NCBI RefSeq assembly: GCF_000993805.1
Contig: NZ_CP009961.1
Coordinates: forward strand, 458,001 to 522,000
Direction: 5' to 3'
DNA length: 64,000 nucleotides
Origin: Thermofilum uzonense
GTDB taxonomy: Archaea; Thermoproteota; Thermoprotei; Thermofilales; Thermofilaceae
The notes beneath the pieces were generated by a model. It was not told the origin of the DNA. It was given only the letters and a program-made list of their open reading frames with translations, and ran no database searches. The position numbers and the translations under genes are program-made. How positions within the stretch are numbered: the first letter of the stretch is position 1; each line of letters starts with the position of its first letter. Positions 35,027 to 43,446 of this stretch are shown in pieces.

Positions 35027-35422
35027 GTGCACGAGTGGGCTTTAGCAGAGGCTGTGGCGAGGACCGTAGAGGAGCTAGTAGTAAAGGGCAGGGATGTCAG
35101 GGAAGTCGAGGTCGTTTTGGGGGAGCTTCAGGCTGTTGATGAAGGGGTTTTTGAGCTAGCCTTAAAAGAATTGTTTGAAGAGATGCGCCGCGAGAAAGGG
35201 ATAGATGTTCAAGGCTTCAAAATTACACGCGAGAAAGCAGCCTTCAAGTGCCAGGTTTGCGGGCACACCTGGACACTGGAAGAATGGCCCGTGAAGGAGG
35301 AGTTCCGCGAGGCTGTACACTTTGTCCCAGAGGTGGTACACTCCCATTATTCTTGTCCTAGGTGCGGTAGCAGGGACTTCGAAATAACTGCTGGAAGGGG
35401 TGTCAAGGTAAGGGTGATATAA
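35027..35422 (+). CDS. hypA: Hydrogenase nickel-insertion protein HypA
   Basis: Nickel metallochaperone for [NiFe]-hydrogenase maturation, 131 residues. The mature N-terminus MHEWALAEAVARTVEEL carries the nickel ligands His2 and Glu3. Zinc ligands are CQVCG at about 74-78 and CPRCG at about 109-113, so the two CxxC knuckles are intact. It starts with GTG at 35027 behind a CCTTTTATGC box at 34996-35005. It is followed one base later by the MinD-like gene. No hydrogenase subunits or other hyp genes are in the window. Confidence 0.92.
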   Translation: MHEWALAEAVARTVEELVVKGRDVREVEVVLGELQAVDEGVFELALKELFEEMRREKGIDVQGFKITREKAAFKCQVCGHTWTLEEWPVKEEFREAVHFVPEVVHSHYSCPRCGSRDFEITAGRGVKVRVI

Positions 35423-35423
35423 G

Positions 35424-36152
35424 ATGGATCTCGACTTCCGCGTCCCACTTATACGCGAGAGGCTTGAGAGTTTCCGGCTCGTCGTGCCTGTAGCCAGCCC
35501 GAAGGGCGGTGTAGGTAAGACGACGGTTGCGAGTGCTCTCAGCCTCTTACTTGCTAGGGAGGGCATACCGACAGGCCTGCTAGATGCAGACTTCACAAAC
35601 CCTACCACTCACGTTATGCTAGGCTTAGACGCCGAGAGCATAACTCCCGAAGAGGAAAAAGGAGTCCTACCTGTAAGGGTCGAGGATAAACTTGAGTTCA
35701 TGAGCCCGGCTTTCTACTCTAAGGACAAGCCCCTACCACTACGAGGGCATGAAACCGTAGACGCGCTTCGCGAGCTTCTCGCAGTTACAAGGTGGTCAAG
35801 CAGGATCCTCATAGTTGACTCGCCCCCAGGCCTCTCGGACACTCTCCTAGAACTCCTACGTCTCCACCGTGATTCAAGGGTGTTGATAATCTCAACTTGT
35901 GACGAGATGAGCCTCTTATCGACGAAAAGAATGATTGACTTCCTCGCACAGGAAGGGTTAAGGAGCATAGGCATAGTGGCTAACATGTGTAATGAGTGCT
36001 CAAAAATACAGGGGAGATTAAATACGTCTGCGCTGGCATGCTTACCTTTGATTGAAGGCTTCCAGAGGCTTGAGGGCAATAGGGATAAGGTGTTAGAGGC
36101 CTTGGGGACAGGCTTAGAAGCCGTCAAGTACAGGATTATATCTCTCCTCTAG
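35424..36152 (+). CDS. MinD-like ATPase, HypA partner (mmHypB type)
   Basis: A 242-residue SIMIBI ATPase: Walker A ASPKGGVGKTT at about 30-38, GLLDADFTNPTTH, VDSPPGLSDTL, and a late ANMCNECSKIQ with two cysteines. Classical bacterial HypB is a GTPase, whereas in Thermococcus the HypA partner is an Mrp/MinD-type ATPase called mmHypB. Tight coupling with hypA (one-base gap) makes that the best call. The two cysteines in ANMCNECS may bind nickel (inference). Confidence 0.75.
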   Translation: MDLDFRVPLIRERLESFRLVVPVASPKGGVGKTTVASALSLLLAREGIPTGLLDADFTNPTTHVMLGLDAESITPEEEKGVLPVRVEDKLEFMSPAFYSKDKPLPLRGHETVDALRELLAVTRWSSRILIVDSPPGLSDTLLELLRLHRDSRVLIISTCDEMSLLSTKRMIDFLAQEGLRSIGIVANMCNECSKIQGRLNTSALACLPLIEGFQRLEGNRDKVLEALGTGLEAVKYRIISLL

Positions 36153-36172
36153 CCTCTGAGCGGTATACGAAT

Positions 36173-36181
36173 TTGTTTATA
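36173..36181 (+). promoter_or_regulatory. TATA-like box upstream of an interrupted micro-ORF
   Basis: GTTTATACC lies about 28 bp before an ATG at 36205. The spacing is right for a leaderless transcript, although the frame behind it is cut by a stop. Confidence 0.3.
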
Positions 36182-36204
36182 CCCCGCTTTGTTCTCTGAA
36201 GAAA

Positions 36205-36330
36205 ATGGAGAGGTGGCCATCTCTGTTGAGGGTTTAATGGAAATCTACCCTGGTGGCTACGTGTGACCTTTGCTTCTACTACATTCTTGCAGCGATCGTG
36301 TTAGCATTTCTATGGAAAATCGTTGAATAG
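36205..36330 (+). pseudogene. Possible broken small membrane-protein gene
   Basis: The gap between the mmHypB-like gene and metG (about 300 bases) holds a frame starting ATG at 36205: ten codons (MERWPSLLRV), one TAA at 36235, then the same frame continues 30 codons to TAG at 36328 with a clear transmembrane segment (CDLCFYYILAAIVLAFLWKIVE). A promoter-like box sits at ideal spacing. It may be a decayed gene, a programmed readthrough, or coincidence. A GTG at 36253 would start the C-terminal part alone (25 residues). Confidence 0.3.
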
Positions 36331-36462
36331 GACGAGAACGCTACTCTCTCATATATGCGCGTCTAAAGTCCCGAGTCACGTCGAGGCGCTCGATATTACC
36401 CTGGAATATAGGGGCATAGAGTTTTTATTTCCAGGGCCTCTTAGGGCTCAAAGGTGATTAGG

Positions 36463-37956
36463 GTGAAGACGTTTTACGTAACAACCCCCATATACTATCC
36501 AAATGATGTCCCGCACATAGGGCACGCCTACACGACCGTGCTGGCGGACGTGCTTGCCAGGTGGCATAAGAGTAACGGCTACGACGTCTTCTTTTTGACA
36601 GGGACAGATGAGCACGGGTTAAAACTCCAGCGTAGCGCGGAAAAGGCAGGCAAGACTCCAAAGGAGTTTGTCGACGAGATGGTCCCGATATTCAAAAAGT
36701 ACTGGGGACTTCTCGACATCCAGTATGACAGGTTCATAAGAACCACCGACCCAGACCACGAGGAGCTGGTAGGCAGGGTCTTCGAGAGGTTGCATGAGAA
36801 GGGCTACGTGTACAAGGGGAAGTATAGTGGCTGGTACTGTGTAAGCTGTGAGAAGTTTTACAGTGAAGGCGAATACGTCGAGAAGGATGGGCAGAAACTA
36901 TGCCCTATCCACAACAAGCCCTTGGAGTGGGTTGAAGAGGAGACATACTTCCTAAAGCTCTCAGCCATGCAGGACGAGATCCTCCACTTAATCGAGGAGG
37001 GCAATATAATAAAGCCTGAGAGCTATGCACGCGAGGTTGCCAACCGGATTAAAAAGGAGGGCCTCCGCGACCTCTCAGTGGCCAGGCCCAAGTCAAGGGT
37101 TTACTGGGGTGTTGAGCTCCCCTTCGATAAAGACTTTGTTGCATACGTCTGGATAGATGCTCTCCTCAACTACCTGACAGGTGTAGGGTACTTACGTGAC
37201 AACTCCAGGTTCGAGAAGTACTGGCCCTCGGCCCACCACATAATAGGCAAGGACATCCTGTGGTTTCACAGCGCCATATGGTTTTCGGTTCTCCGCATGC
37301 TCGGCGTAGCCCCGCCGAAGATGTTGGTGGTTCACGCCTACATCGTGAACCGGGGGCTCAAAATGGGTAAAAGCACCGGGAACGTCGTTATGATAGACGA
37401 CCTCCTCGAGAGGTATGGCTCCTCAGACGCTGTACGCTACCTCCTTATGAGGCTACTCAACCTCGAGAAAGACGTAGAGTTCGACCAAAACCTCCTCGAC
37501 AGCATATACAACGGCGAACTAGCAGACACATACGGGAACCTTGTACGCCGAGCAGGCGTCCTGGCCCTCAGGAGGCTCAACGGTGAGGTTGTAAAGGCAG
37601 GCCTAGACGAGTCTCTAGCCAGTCTCGCAACGGAAGTTATCTCAAAGACACAGCAACTCATGGGGGATCTCAAGATAGCTGAGAGCCTAAGCCTGAGCTT
37701 CGACTTACTCCGGGAGGCAAACGCCTACCTGAACCGCACACAGCCATGGTCCAGCGAGGATCCCAACAAGCCACTATACAATGTTCTCGAGGCTATAAGG
37801 ATATCAACAAACCTCCTCTACCCCGTCATGCCAAAGACGAGTGAGATCGTTTCTCGCTCCCTAGGATTCGAGATCATACCACCACCGAACCTCGCCTACG
37901 GTCAGACCCAGCTTTTCAAGGTTAAAGATGCTCCCATCCTCTTCAAGAAGGTTTGA
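36463..37956 (+). CDS. metG: Methionyl-tRNA synthetase
   Basis: Class I synthetase that charges tRNA-Met, about 497 residues. HIGH motif PHIGHAYTT at 18-21 and KMSKS-class loop GLKMGKSTGN at about 300-304. The methionine pocket contains TGTDEHGLK. The zinc insertion YSGWYCVSCEKFYSEGEYV...CPIHN has a single knuckle, as in the Thermus/bacterial type, unlike the longer archaeal/eukaryal type. No C-terminal EMAP domain. The GTG at 36463 with GGTGAT upstream is preferred over the GTG at 36454. Confidence 0.93.
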   Translation: MKTFYVTTPIYYPNDVPHIGHAYTTVLADVLARWHKSNGYDVFFLTGTDEHGLKLQRSAEKAGKTPKEFVDEMVPIFKKYWGLLDIQYDRFIRTTDPDHEELVGRVFERLHEKGYVYKGKYSGWYCVSCEKFYSEGEYVEKDGQKLCPIHNKPLEWVEEETYFLKLSAMQDEILHLIEEGNIIKPESYAREVANRIKKEGLRDLSVARPKSRVYWGVELPFDKDFVAYVWIDALLNYLTGVGYLRDNSRFEKYWPSAHHIIGKDILWFHSAIWFSVLRMLGVAPPKMLVVHAYIVNRGLKMGKSTGNVVMIDDLLERYGSSDAVRYLLMRLLNLEKDVEFDQNLLDSIYNGELADTYGNLVRRAGVLALRRLNGEVVKAGLDESLASLATEVISKTQQLMGDLKIAESLSLSFDLLREANAYLNRTQPWSSEDPNKPLYNVLEAIRISTNLLYPVMPKTSEIVSRSLGFEIIPPPNLAYGQTQLFKVKDAPILFKKV

Positions 37957-37986
37957 GGAAAAGCTCGAATTCCCCCAGATAAAACG

Positions 37987-38511
37987 GTGAATTCTGTGTT
38001 TCTTCCTACCGAAGACGTCTACGTTTTCGATGTAGACGGGGTACTTGTGGATGCAAGCGAGCGTCTCAAAGCAGCCCTCAGGAGCGTCGGCCTGGAGGGA
38101 TATGAGAGGCCCGAGGACATAGAGCCCGGGCTAAGACAGGCTTTCTGGAAGGTATTCTTGTCCCCTGAGCTCCTCGAGCTTGACAAGCCAAGGGAGACTG
38201 GGATAAAGCTGTTATTAGACAGACTGGGTAAAGGCGTCGTCCTGATTCTCACAGGTAGGCCGTACAGGTTATTCAAGTCGACAGTCGCTCAGCTGAAGAG
38301 CATGGGGGTGCCTATGGAGAGAACGATTTTAGTTATGAGGCCTAACTCTGAGAGACGTAGAGACGTAGACTTCAAAGCCAGCGTTCTAGCCAGGATACAG
38401 AAACTAGTAGAAATCCACGACGATGACCTCAAAGTCCTCGAGGTGGCTAGAAGACTTCACCCCCAGGCTCGTCTTTTCCTTCACTTCGACGACAACTATA
38501 AGGAGATTTAA
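37987..38511 (+). CDS. HAD-superfamily phosphatase
   Basis: A 174-residue small-cap HAD protein: motif I VYVFDVDGVLVDASE, motif II LILTGRPYRLF, motif III lysine VDFKASVLARI, motif IV EIHDDDLKVLEVA. Substrate not recognised. It follows metG by about 30 bp on the same strand. A close resemblance to phosphoglycolate phosphatase is not clear. Confidence 0.75.
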   Translation: MNSVFLPTEDVYVFDVDGVLVDASERLKAALRSVGLEGYERPEDIEPGLRQAFWKVFLSPELLELDKPRETGIKLLLDRLGKGVVLILTGRPYRLFKSTVAQLKSMGVPMERTILVMRPNSERRRDVDFKASVLARIQKLVEIHDDDLKVLEVARRLHPQARLFLHFDDNYKEI

Positions 38512-38526
38512 TCCAAGCAAATAAGA

Positions 38527-38544
38527 TAAACAATATATTGTTTA
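38527..38544 (+). promoter_or_regulatory. Perfect 18-bp palindrome containing the TATA box
   Basis: TAAACAATATATTGTTTA is its own reverse complement and includes the AATATATT promoter element. It lies 18 bp upstream of the ATG at 38562, with AGGTG between them as ribosome site. The arrangement suggests a dimeric repressor competing with TBP. Confidence 0.6.
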
Positions 38545-38561
38545 GATAGTTTCGAGGTGTC

Positions 38562-40964
38562 ATGAGCAGTATTTCGACTAAGGACTACCAGAAGATGAGC
38601 CTTGAAGAGGTTTTCGAGAAACTGGGAAGCTCTCCGCAAGGCTTGAGCAGCCAGGAGGCAGAAAAAAGGCTCAAGGAGTATGGTTTCAACGAGATCCTCG
38701 AGAAGAAGGAAAACCCCCTCCTTGAATACTTGAAAAGATACTGGGGGCCCCTACCCTGGCTTATGGAGTTCACGATCGCCGTATCTTATCTCGCCGGTAG
38801 ATATTTTGAGGCAGCTATAATGCTGGGACTACTCGTTTTAAATGCTACACTCGGCCACTACCACGCGAGATCCTCGAAAAAAGCGGTAGAGCTTTTAAAG
38901 AGAAAGCTGACTGTCAACGCAAGGGTTCTCCGAGAGGGCAAGTGGGTCAGTCTACCGGCCCGTGAGCTTGTTCCAGGGGACATAGTCTTCCTGAGGCTTG
39001 GCTCTGTAGTACCTGCAGATGTAAAGCTGATTGAAGGAAAACTTCTCGTCGATCAATCCGCTCTAACCGGTGAATCCCTGCCCGTAGAGGTCTCTCCTGG
39101 CGACGTGGCCTTCTCGGGCTCTATAGTTAAGAGGGGTGAGGCCAAGTGCATAGTGGTCAACACAGGTACGAGAACGTATTTCGGGAAGACGCTGGAGCTC
39201 ATAAAACAGGCAAAGAGCCGCTCAGAGCAGGAGGAAGTCGTTCTACAGGTAACAAGATATGCCGTCTTCATCGGGCTTGCAGGGCTTGTCGTCGCTTCGA
39301 TTATTTCAATATGGGAGAGGAGACCCCTCATAGATCTCACAAACATGGCTGTCGTCTTCCTAATGTCCTCCGTCCCGGTAGCGCTCCCAGCAGTATTGAC
39401 AATCATGCAGGCTTATGGCGCTCTTGAGCTCGCACGGAACGGAGTCCTGGTAACTAGGCTCAGCGCGGCTGAAGACTTTTCGGCTGTCGATGTAAGCTGC
39501 CTTGACAAGACGGGGACTATAACGATGAACAAGCTGAAGGTTGTAGAGGTTCGGACCTTCATGGAAGATGAGGGGAAAGCTGCTCTCTACGCGCTGCTCG
39601 CTTCACGCGCCGAGGCGGAGGACCCGCTCAACCTTGCCGTCATAGAGTATGCCAAGAGTAAAGGAGTTGATGCGAGCAGATACACTGTTGTAGAATTTAC
39701 CCCGTTCGACCCCTCTATCAAGAGGTCGGAAGCCGTTGTCCAGCACGACGGAGAACGCTTTAAGGTGGTGATGGGGGAGCCCCGGACAGTGCTTTCACTC
39801 TCTTCGAATCGTGAAAAGATAGAGAAAGAGGTTCTGGAGGAGCTTGATAAGGCAGCCTCGCGGGGAATGAGAACACTGGCAGTGGCCAGATCCAAGGAAG
39901 ACATCTCAAAACTCGATCTTGTAGCGCTTATACACCTCTTAGATCCCCCCAGACCTGATTCCAGGCAGCTGATCTTAGAGCTAAAGGCTAACGGGATACG
40001 ACCTATCATGCTCACAGGTGACAATGTAGCTGTCGCAAAGGAAATCGCTAAACAGGTAGGAATAGGCGAAAGAGTTCTCTCAGTGAGAGATCTTAGATCC
40101 TCTGGCAAGGAGCTTGTCGACGTAATAGACGAGGTCGACGGCCTTGCTGAGGTATATCCTGAGGACAAGTTCCACGTCGTCAAAGCACTACAGGCAAAGG
40201 GGCACTTCGTGGCAATGACTGGTGACGGCGTTAACGATGCACCAGCCTTAAGCCAGGCTGAAGTCGGAATAGCTGTGGAAAACGCCACTGATGCAGCCAA
40301 GGCAGCGGCTAGCATAGTCCTCGTGAAGCCCGGCATCGAGCCTATAGTTATGGCCGTGAAGGTTAGCAGGACGTTACATGAGAGAGCTCTGTCTTGGGTT
40401 ATAAACAAGGTCTCAAAGACGGTTCAAAGCATAGCTGTGCTCCTAGCAGGCATGCTCGTTTATAGAAGGATGCTTTTAGAGCCTGTCGACATGGCTTTGC
40501 TTCTTCTAGCCAACGATTTCCTCACAATGTCCCTTGCGACAGACCATGCCACTCCCTCCCAGAAGCCCACCCGTTGGCGCCTCGTCCCCATAGCAATTCA
40601 ATCTCTTCTGCTCGGATTCCTTATGGCATTGCCAGTCTTCCTAGTGTCGAGGTTTACATTTTCCAATGGTGCTGATTGGAGCTTAGTACGTGCCACAACT
40701 CTCCTAGCCATGGTTTATACAAGTCAATTCCGAGTTCTCATGGTTCGTGAAAGGGACTGGATGTGGCATTCAAAGCCCGGGAGAGAACTGACTATAAGCA
40801 TCATAGCCACTTTCCTAGCCTTCACACTGATGGGTTTATACGGGGTAATACTGCCAAGGATGTCCATCGAAGATATCCTAACCGTCCTAGCCTGCTCGCT
40901 AACCGTGTTGCTCCTTGAACCCTTAAAGGCGTTCCTATCGAGAAAGAACGGGCTGAAACGGTAA
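38562..40964 (+). CDS. P-type proton-transporting ATPase (P3A)
   Basis: Plasma-membrane H+-ATPase, 800 residues with ten expected helices. Phosphorylation site CLDKTGTITMNK, actuator motif LTGESLPV, hinge MTGDGVNDAPALSQAEVGIAVENATDAA, and PADVKL preceding the actuator. The absence of a long N-terminal metal-binding domain and lack of a CPx motif argue against heavy-metal export. Archaeal P3A enzymes of this size are known. Proton pumping at the expense of ATP helps pH homeostasis (inference). Upstream palindrome suggests regulated expression. Confidence 0.88.
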   Translation: MSSISTKDYQKMSLEEVFEKLGSSPQGLSSQEAEKRLKEYGFNEILEKKENPLLEYLKRYWGPLPWLMEFTIAVSYLAGRYFEAAIMLGLLVLNATLGHYHARSSKKAVELLKRKLTVNARVLREGKWVSLPARELVPGDIVFLRLGSVVPADVKLIEGKLLVDQSALTGESLPVEVSPGDVAFSGSIVKRGEAKCIVVNTGTRTYFGKTLELIKQAKSRSEQEEVVLQVTRYAVFIGLAGLVVASIISIWERRPLIDLTNMAVVFLMSSVPVALPAVLTIMQAYGALELARNGVLVTRLSAAEDFSAVDVSCLDKTGTITMNKLKVVEVRTFMEDEGKAALYALLASRAEAEDPLNLAVIEYAKSKGVDASRYTVVEFTPFDPSIKRSEAVVQHDGERFKVVMGEPRTVLSLSSNREKIEKEVLEELDKAASRGMRTLAVARSKEDISKLDLVALIHLLDPPRPDSRQLILELKANGIRPIMLTGDNVAVAKEIAKQVGIGERVLSVRDLRSSGKELVDVIDEVDGLAEVYPEDKFHVVKALQAKGHFVAMTGDGVNDAPALSQAEVGIAVENATDAAKAAASIVLVKPGIEPIVMAVKVSRTLHERALSWVINKVSKTVQSIAVLLAGMLVYRRMLLEPVDMALLLLANDFLTMSLATDHATPSQKPTRWRLVPIAIQSLLLGFLMALPVFLVSRFTFSNGADWSLVRATTLLAMVYTSQFRVLMVRERDWMWHSKPGRELTISIIATFLAFTLMGLYGVILPRMSIEDILTVLACSLTVLLLEPLKAFLSRKNGLKR

Positions 40965-41057
40965 AGCGAATTTTTGCTTAATCTATTCTCAATCTATTAG
41001 TCCACAAGGATACCTTAATATGAGGAACTCTTTCTCTTTATGATGTCCCTCTTCTCC

Positions 41058-41831
41058 CTAGACAGCCCTAGCTACAACCACTAGTTCGGAGCTAGACTCG
41101 GTGATGGGCTTACAGGTGTAATCCTCGAACATTGTGACGACTTCAAACCCCGACTCGCGCAACAAGTGTTTCAATTCGCGGGGCGTAAACAATCGCAGAA
41201 CCAGCGTGTGGCTAGCCGTGTCGATTACCCCGCTCTTCAAGTCTATAACGGACCAGGATATCTCAGCAGTAGAGGTCTGGCTAAGCACGTTGAGCCTCCA
41301 CGACTCCTCCTTAAGGGCTATAAGGGAGCCATACTTGCGAACGTGGGTGCTCGGCGTCTCATAGTAGACACGTTTCTCGAGTACGCCTAACATGTTCCAG
41401 GTATCGAATACGAATATTGAGCCTGACTCGAGGGATTCACGGATGCTTTTTAGAAAGTCTAGAGCGTCTTCGTCTGTTGTGAAATAGCTTATAACGCCAT
41501 ACATAGCGATAGCTGCATCATACTTCTCAGGTAGCTTAAGATGGCGCGCATCCGCCACCATAAACGAGACGTTATCGATGTCTTTTGCCTTCTCTCTCGC
41601 GCGCTCTATCATGACTTTCGAGGCGTCAACCCCTAAAACAGAGTATCCACGCCTTGCAAGTTCAACGCTGTGTATTCCAGTTCCACACCCAACGTCAAGA
41701 ATCTTTTTTACACTTCGCTTGGCATGTTTCTGGAAGACCTTCTCTAAGAAGTCGACCTCGCTCTTAACGTTTCGGTGCGAGTAAAGTATGTCATAGTACT
41801 GAGCATAAAAGTCCTCGCTACTCACGAGCAT
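41058..41831 (-). CDS. SAM-dependent methyltransferase
   Basis: A 257-residue class I methyltransferase. Motif I is KKILDVGCGTGIHSVELARRG, motif II GVDASKVMIERARE, then VADARHLKLPEKYDAAIAMYGVISYFTT. The C-terminal half is a beta-sheet substrate domain. The ATG at 41831 is chosen; ATG at 41846 and longer frames exist. Substrate unknown; it stands alone. Confidence 0.8.
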   Translation of the reverse strand: MLVSSEDFYAQYYDILYSHRNVKSEVDFLEKVFQKHAKRSVKKILDVGCGTGIHSVELARRGYSVLGVDASKVMIERAREKAKDIDNVSFMVADARHLKLPEKYDAAIAMYGVISYFTTDEDALDFLKSIRESLESGSIFVFDTWNMLGVLEKRVYYETPSTHVRKYGSLIALKEESWRLNVLSQTSTAEISWSVIDLKSGVIDTASHTLVLRLFTPRELKHLLRESGFEVVTMFEDYTCKPITESSSELVVVARAV

Positions 41832-42024
41832 TTTCAAATATAACATGGCATAAAAGGATTTTTTCAGGGAAATTAGAATCATTCCCAGAGAGCTTTCTAA
41901 AAGATTAAACTGACTCCCCAACCAGTGAAAATCTCTTTCGAAACAACACTCTTTAAAAGAGGTGTAAGCGGCTTAAGGAAAAAATTCCAACTCCAGTAAA
42001 AACTCTAATGCTTCGTAAACGTGC

Positions 42025-42612
42025 TTAAACAGAAACGTCGCTGATTTTTATCTCAAACCTATCAAAGGAATAGCCGGTCCCCCAGCAGTGCGTCTCTTCA
42101 ACGGTTACCCTACGCTTGTAAAGCTTCGAGAAAACAGCCGTTAAAAATCCGCGTTCAAAGTGGCATACCGTGCGTCCAATGTTAGGAATCCCGGAGCTCG
42201 AGATGGACTCATACACGTTGATAACCACACTGGAATCATCGGCTGAGACTATGTCGTATATTCCCAGCCTCTGATTCAAGGCAAATTCCACAAGGTCATC
42301 GAGGTTCTTAATAAGGCCATGTTCAACAGCGTTTTCCCCTAGAACCCTACCCGCCGTGAATAAAACAATGTTAAATGTCTTCTGTCCGAGATCAACGGGC
42401 TCCGACCATCTTAGAAGCCTAAAGCTTGAAACATAAACAGGGTCCTCGGGGTTAACGAGTTGAAAGGTTGGCCTCTCCGATGCTAATAAGTCAAGAATAG
42501 AGTAATCATTTTGTGGCGGGTTAGGTTCAATCTCTCCCGATAGAGCTTTTGATGAAATCTCGCGATACATTTTAAGAGCTTCAGCTACCTTATCTTTGAG
42601 CAGATCCACCAC
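42025..42612 (-). CDS. V4R-domain protein
   Basis: A 195-residue 4-vinyl-reductase (V4R) domain protein of the small-molecule-binding type. The C-terminal signature CHFERGFLTAVFSKLYKRRVTVEETHCWGTGYSFDRFEI is seen in pieces: CHFERGFL and ETHCWGTGYSFDRFEI. In most V4R proteins the pattern has two cysteines (C-x3-G-x3-C-x-F); here the second is Asp. A metal site may therefore be weakened. The start is GTG at 42612, with a TATA-like box near 42632-42641. Confidence 0.72.
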   Translation of the reverse strand: MVDLLKDKVAEALKMYREISSKALSGEIEPNPPQNDYSILDLLASERPTFQLVNPEDPVYVSSFRLLRWSEPVDLGQKTFNIVLFTAGRVLGENAVEHGLIKNLDDLVEFALNQRLGIYDIVSADDSSVVINVYESISSSGIPNIGRTVCHFERGFLTAVFSKLYKRRVTVEETHCWGTGYSFDRFEIKISDVSV

Positions 42613-42756
42613 CTTTTTTGGAACCGTCAGCTTGGATATAAGATGCTAGAATAAAAACTTATATTTTAAAATGTCAGAATCCTTTGTGTAGTCAGGCTAA
42701 GGGCTTGTTGGATTATATAGGGAAAACATTCTATTGTTAATTCTGAGGATGAATCC

Positions 42757-43164
42757 CTAGTCAATATATCTCTGGCAATTAAAGCAGTACCACCGCTTAT
42801 ACTGTGGTATATACGTGGCAGGCTTTCCACAGTAAGGACATATCTTTTCTTCCCGTTTGAACGGGATGGGAATCTTCAGCCCGCTAGATGGCTGTGGGGG
42901 AGAGGTGGCTAGCGGGGGGGTTTGTTGTACGGGTCCTTGGGAAACCTCTTTAGGTAATTCGATCTTCTCCTTGAGCAAAATGATATCCTTGACGGCTAGA
43001 ATCTTGTCTGAAGAGATCTCTAGGAGGGTTCCTAGTGGCGTCCTAACCTGTATTCCGATGTCCTTTTCCTCCAGTTTGATCACAATATCTTGAACGGTGC
43101 CTATGAATTTTGCCTCCTGATCATAAACCGCCTTGCCTATTAGTTCAGAGCGAGTTATGCTCAT
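42757..43164 (-). CDS. PRC-barrel protein with zinc ribbon
   Basis: A 135-residue two-domain protein. The PRC-barrel is at about 1-75 (ELIGKAVYDQEAKFIGTVQDIVIK; GIQVRTPLGTLLEISSDKI). A Pro/Gln linker of about 25 residues follows. The C-terminal zinc ribbon has CPYCG and CFNCQ. PRC barrels often work as RNA-processing or photosynthesis accessories; here the role is unknown. It is 145 bp upstream of the V4R gene on the same strand. Confidence 0.78.
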   Translation of the reverse strand: MSITRSELIGKAVYDQEAKFIGTVQDIVIKLEEKDIGIQVRTPLGTLLEISSDKILAVKDIILLKEKIELPKEVSQGPVQQTPPLATSPPQPSSGLKIPIPFKREEKICPYCGKPATYIPQYKRWYCFNCQRYID

Positions 43165-43183
43165 AAATTATAGAAAGGCTGTC

Positions 43184-43414
43184 TCATATATCAGTCTTTT
43201 GTAGAACCCGAGTCACCACGATTGATCCCTCCCGAGATGATTGAAGTTCAAAAACATGTGGGTCAGATAGGTCGGTGTTCCTCACCAGTGCGGTGCGGGA
43301 CTCAATATCATCATCCTCAATTTGAAGTGGGGTTACGCCAATAAATGCATTCCCTCGTTGCCCCTCTTCTTCTTGAGATATGTAAGAACGAGGAAAAGTT
43401 TTATCGAGAAAGCC
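43184..43414 (-). other. Start-less open frame in an intergenic gap
   Basis: On the minus strand a 74-codon frame runs without stop and ends at TGA 43184-43186. Its translation is mixed and protein-like (for example HVFELQSSREGSIVVTRVLQ), but there is no ATG, GTG or TTG before residue 40. It could be a decayed gene fragment or chance. The gap of about 280 bp otherwise carries only the promoter of the hydrolase at 43447. Confidence 0.2.
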
Positions 43415-43446
43415 TCAAATAACTCATACATGCTGTATATTAACAT

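Noticed and set aside
39587-40408. Long open frame antisense to the P3A ATPase
   Set aside because: It mirrors the codon pattern of a strong real gene and has no sensible domain or promoter.
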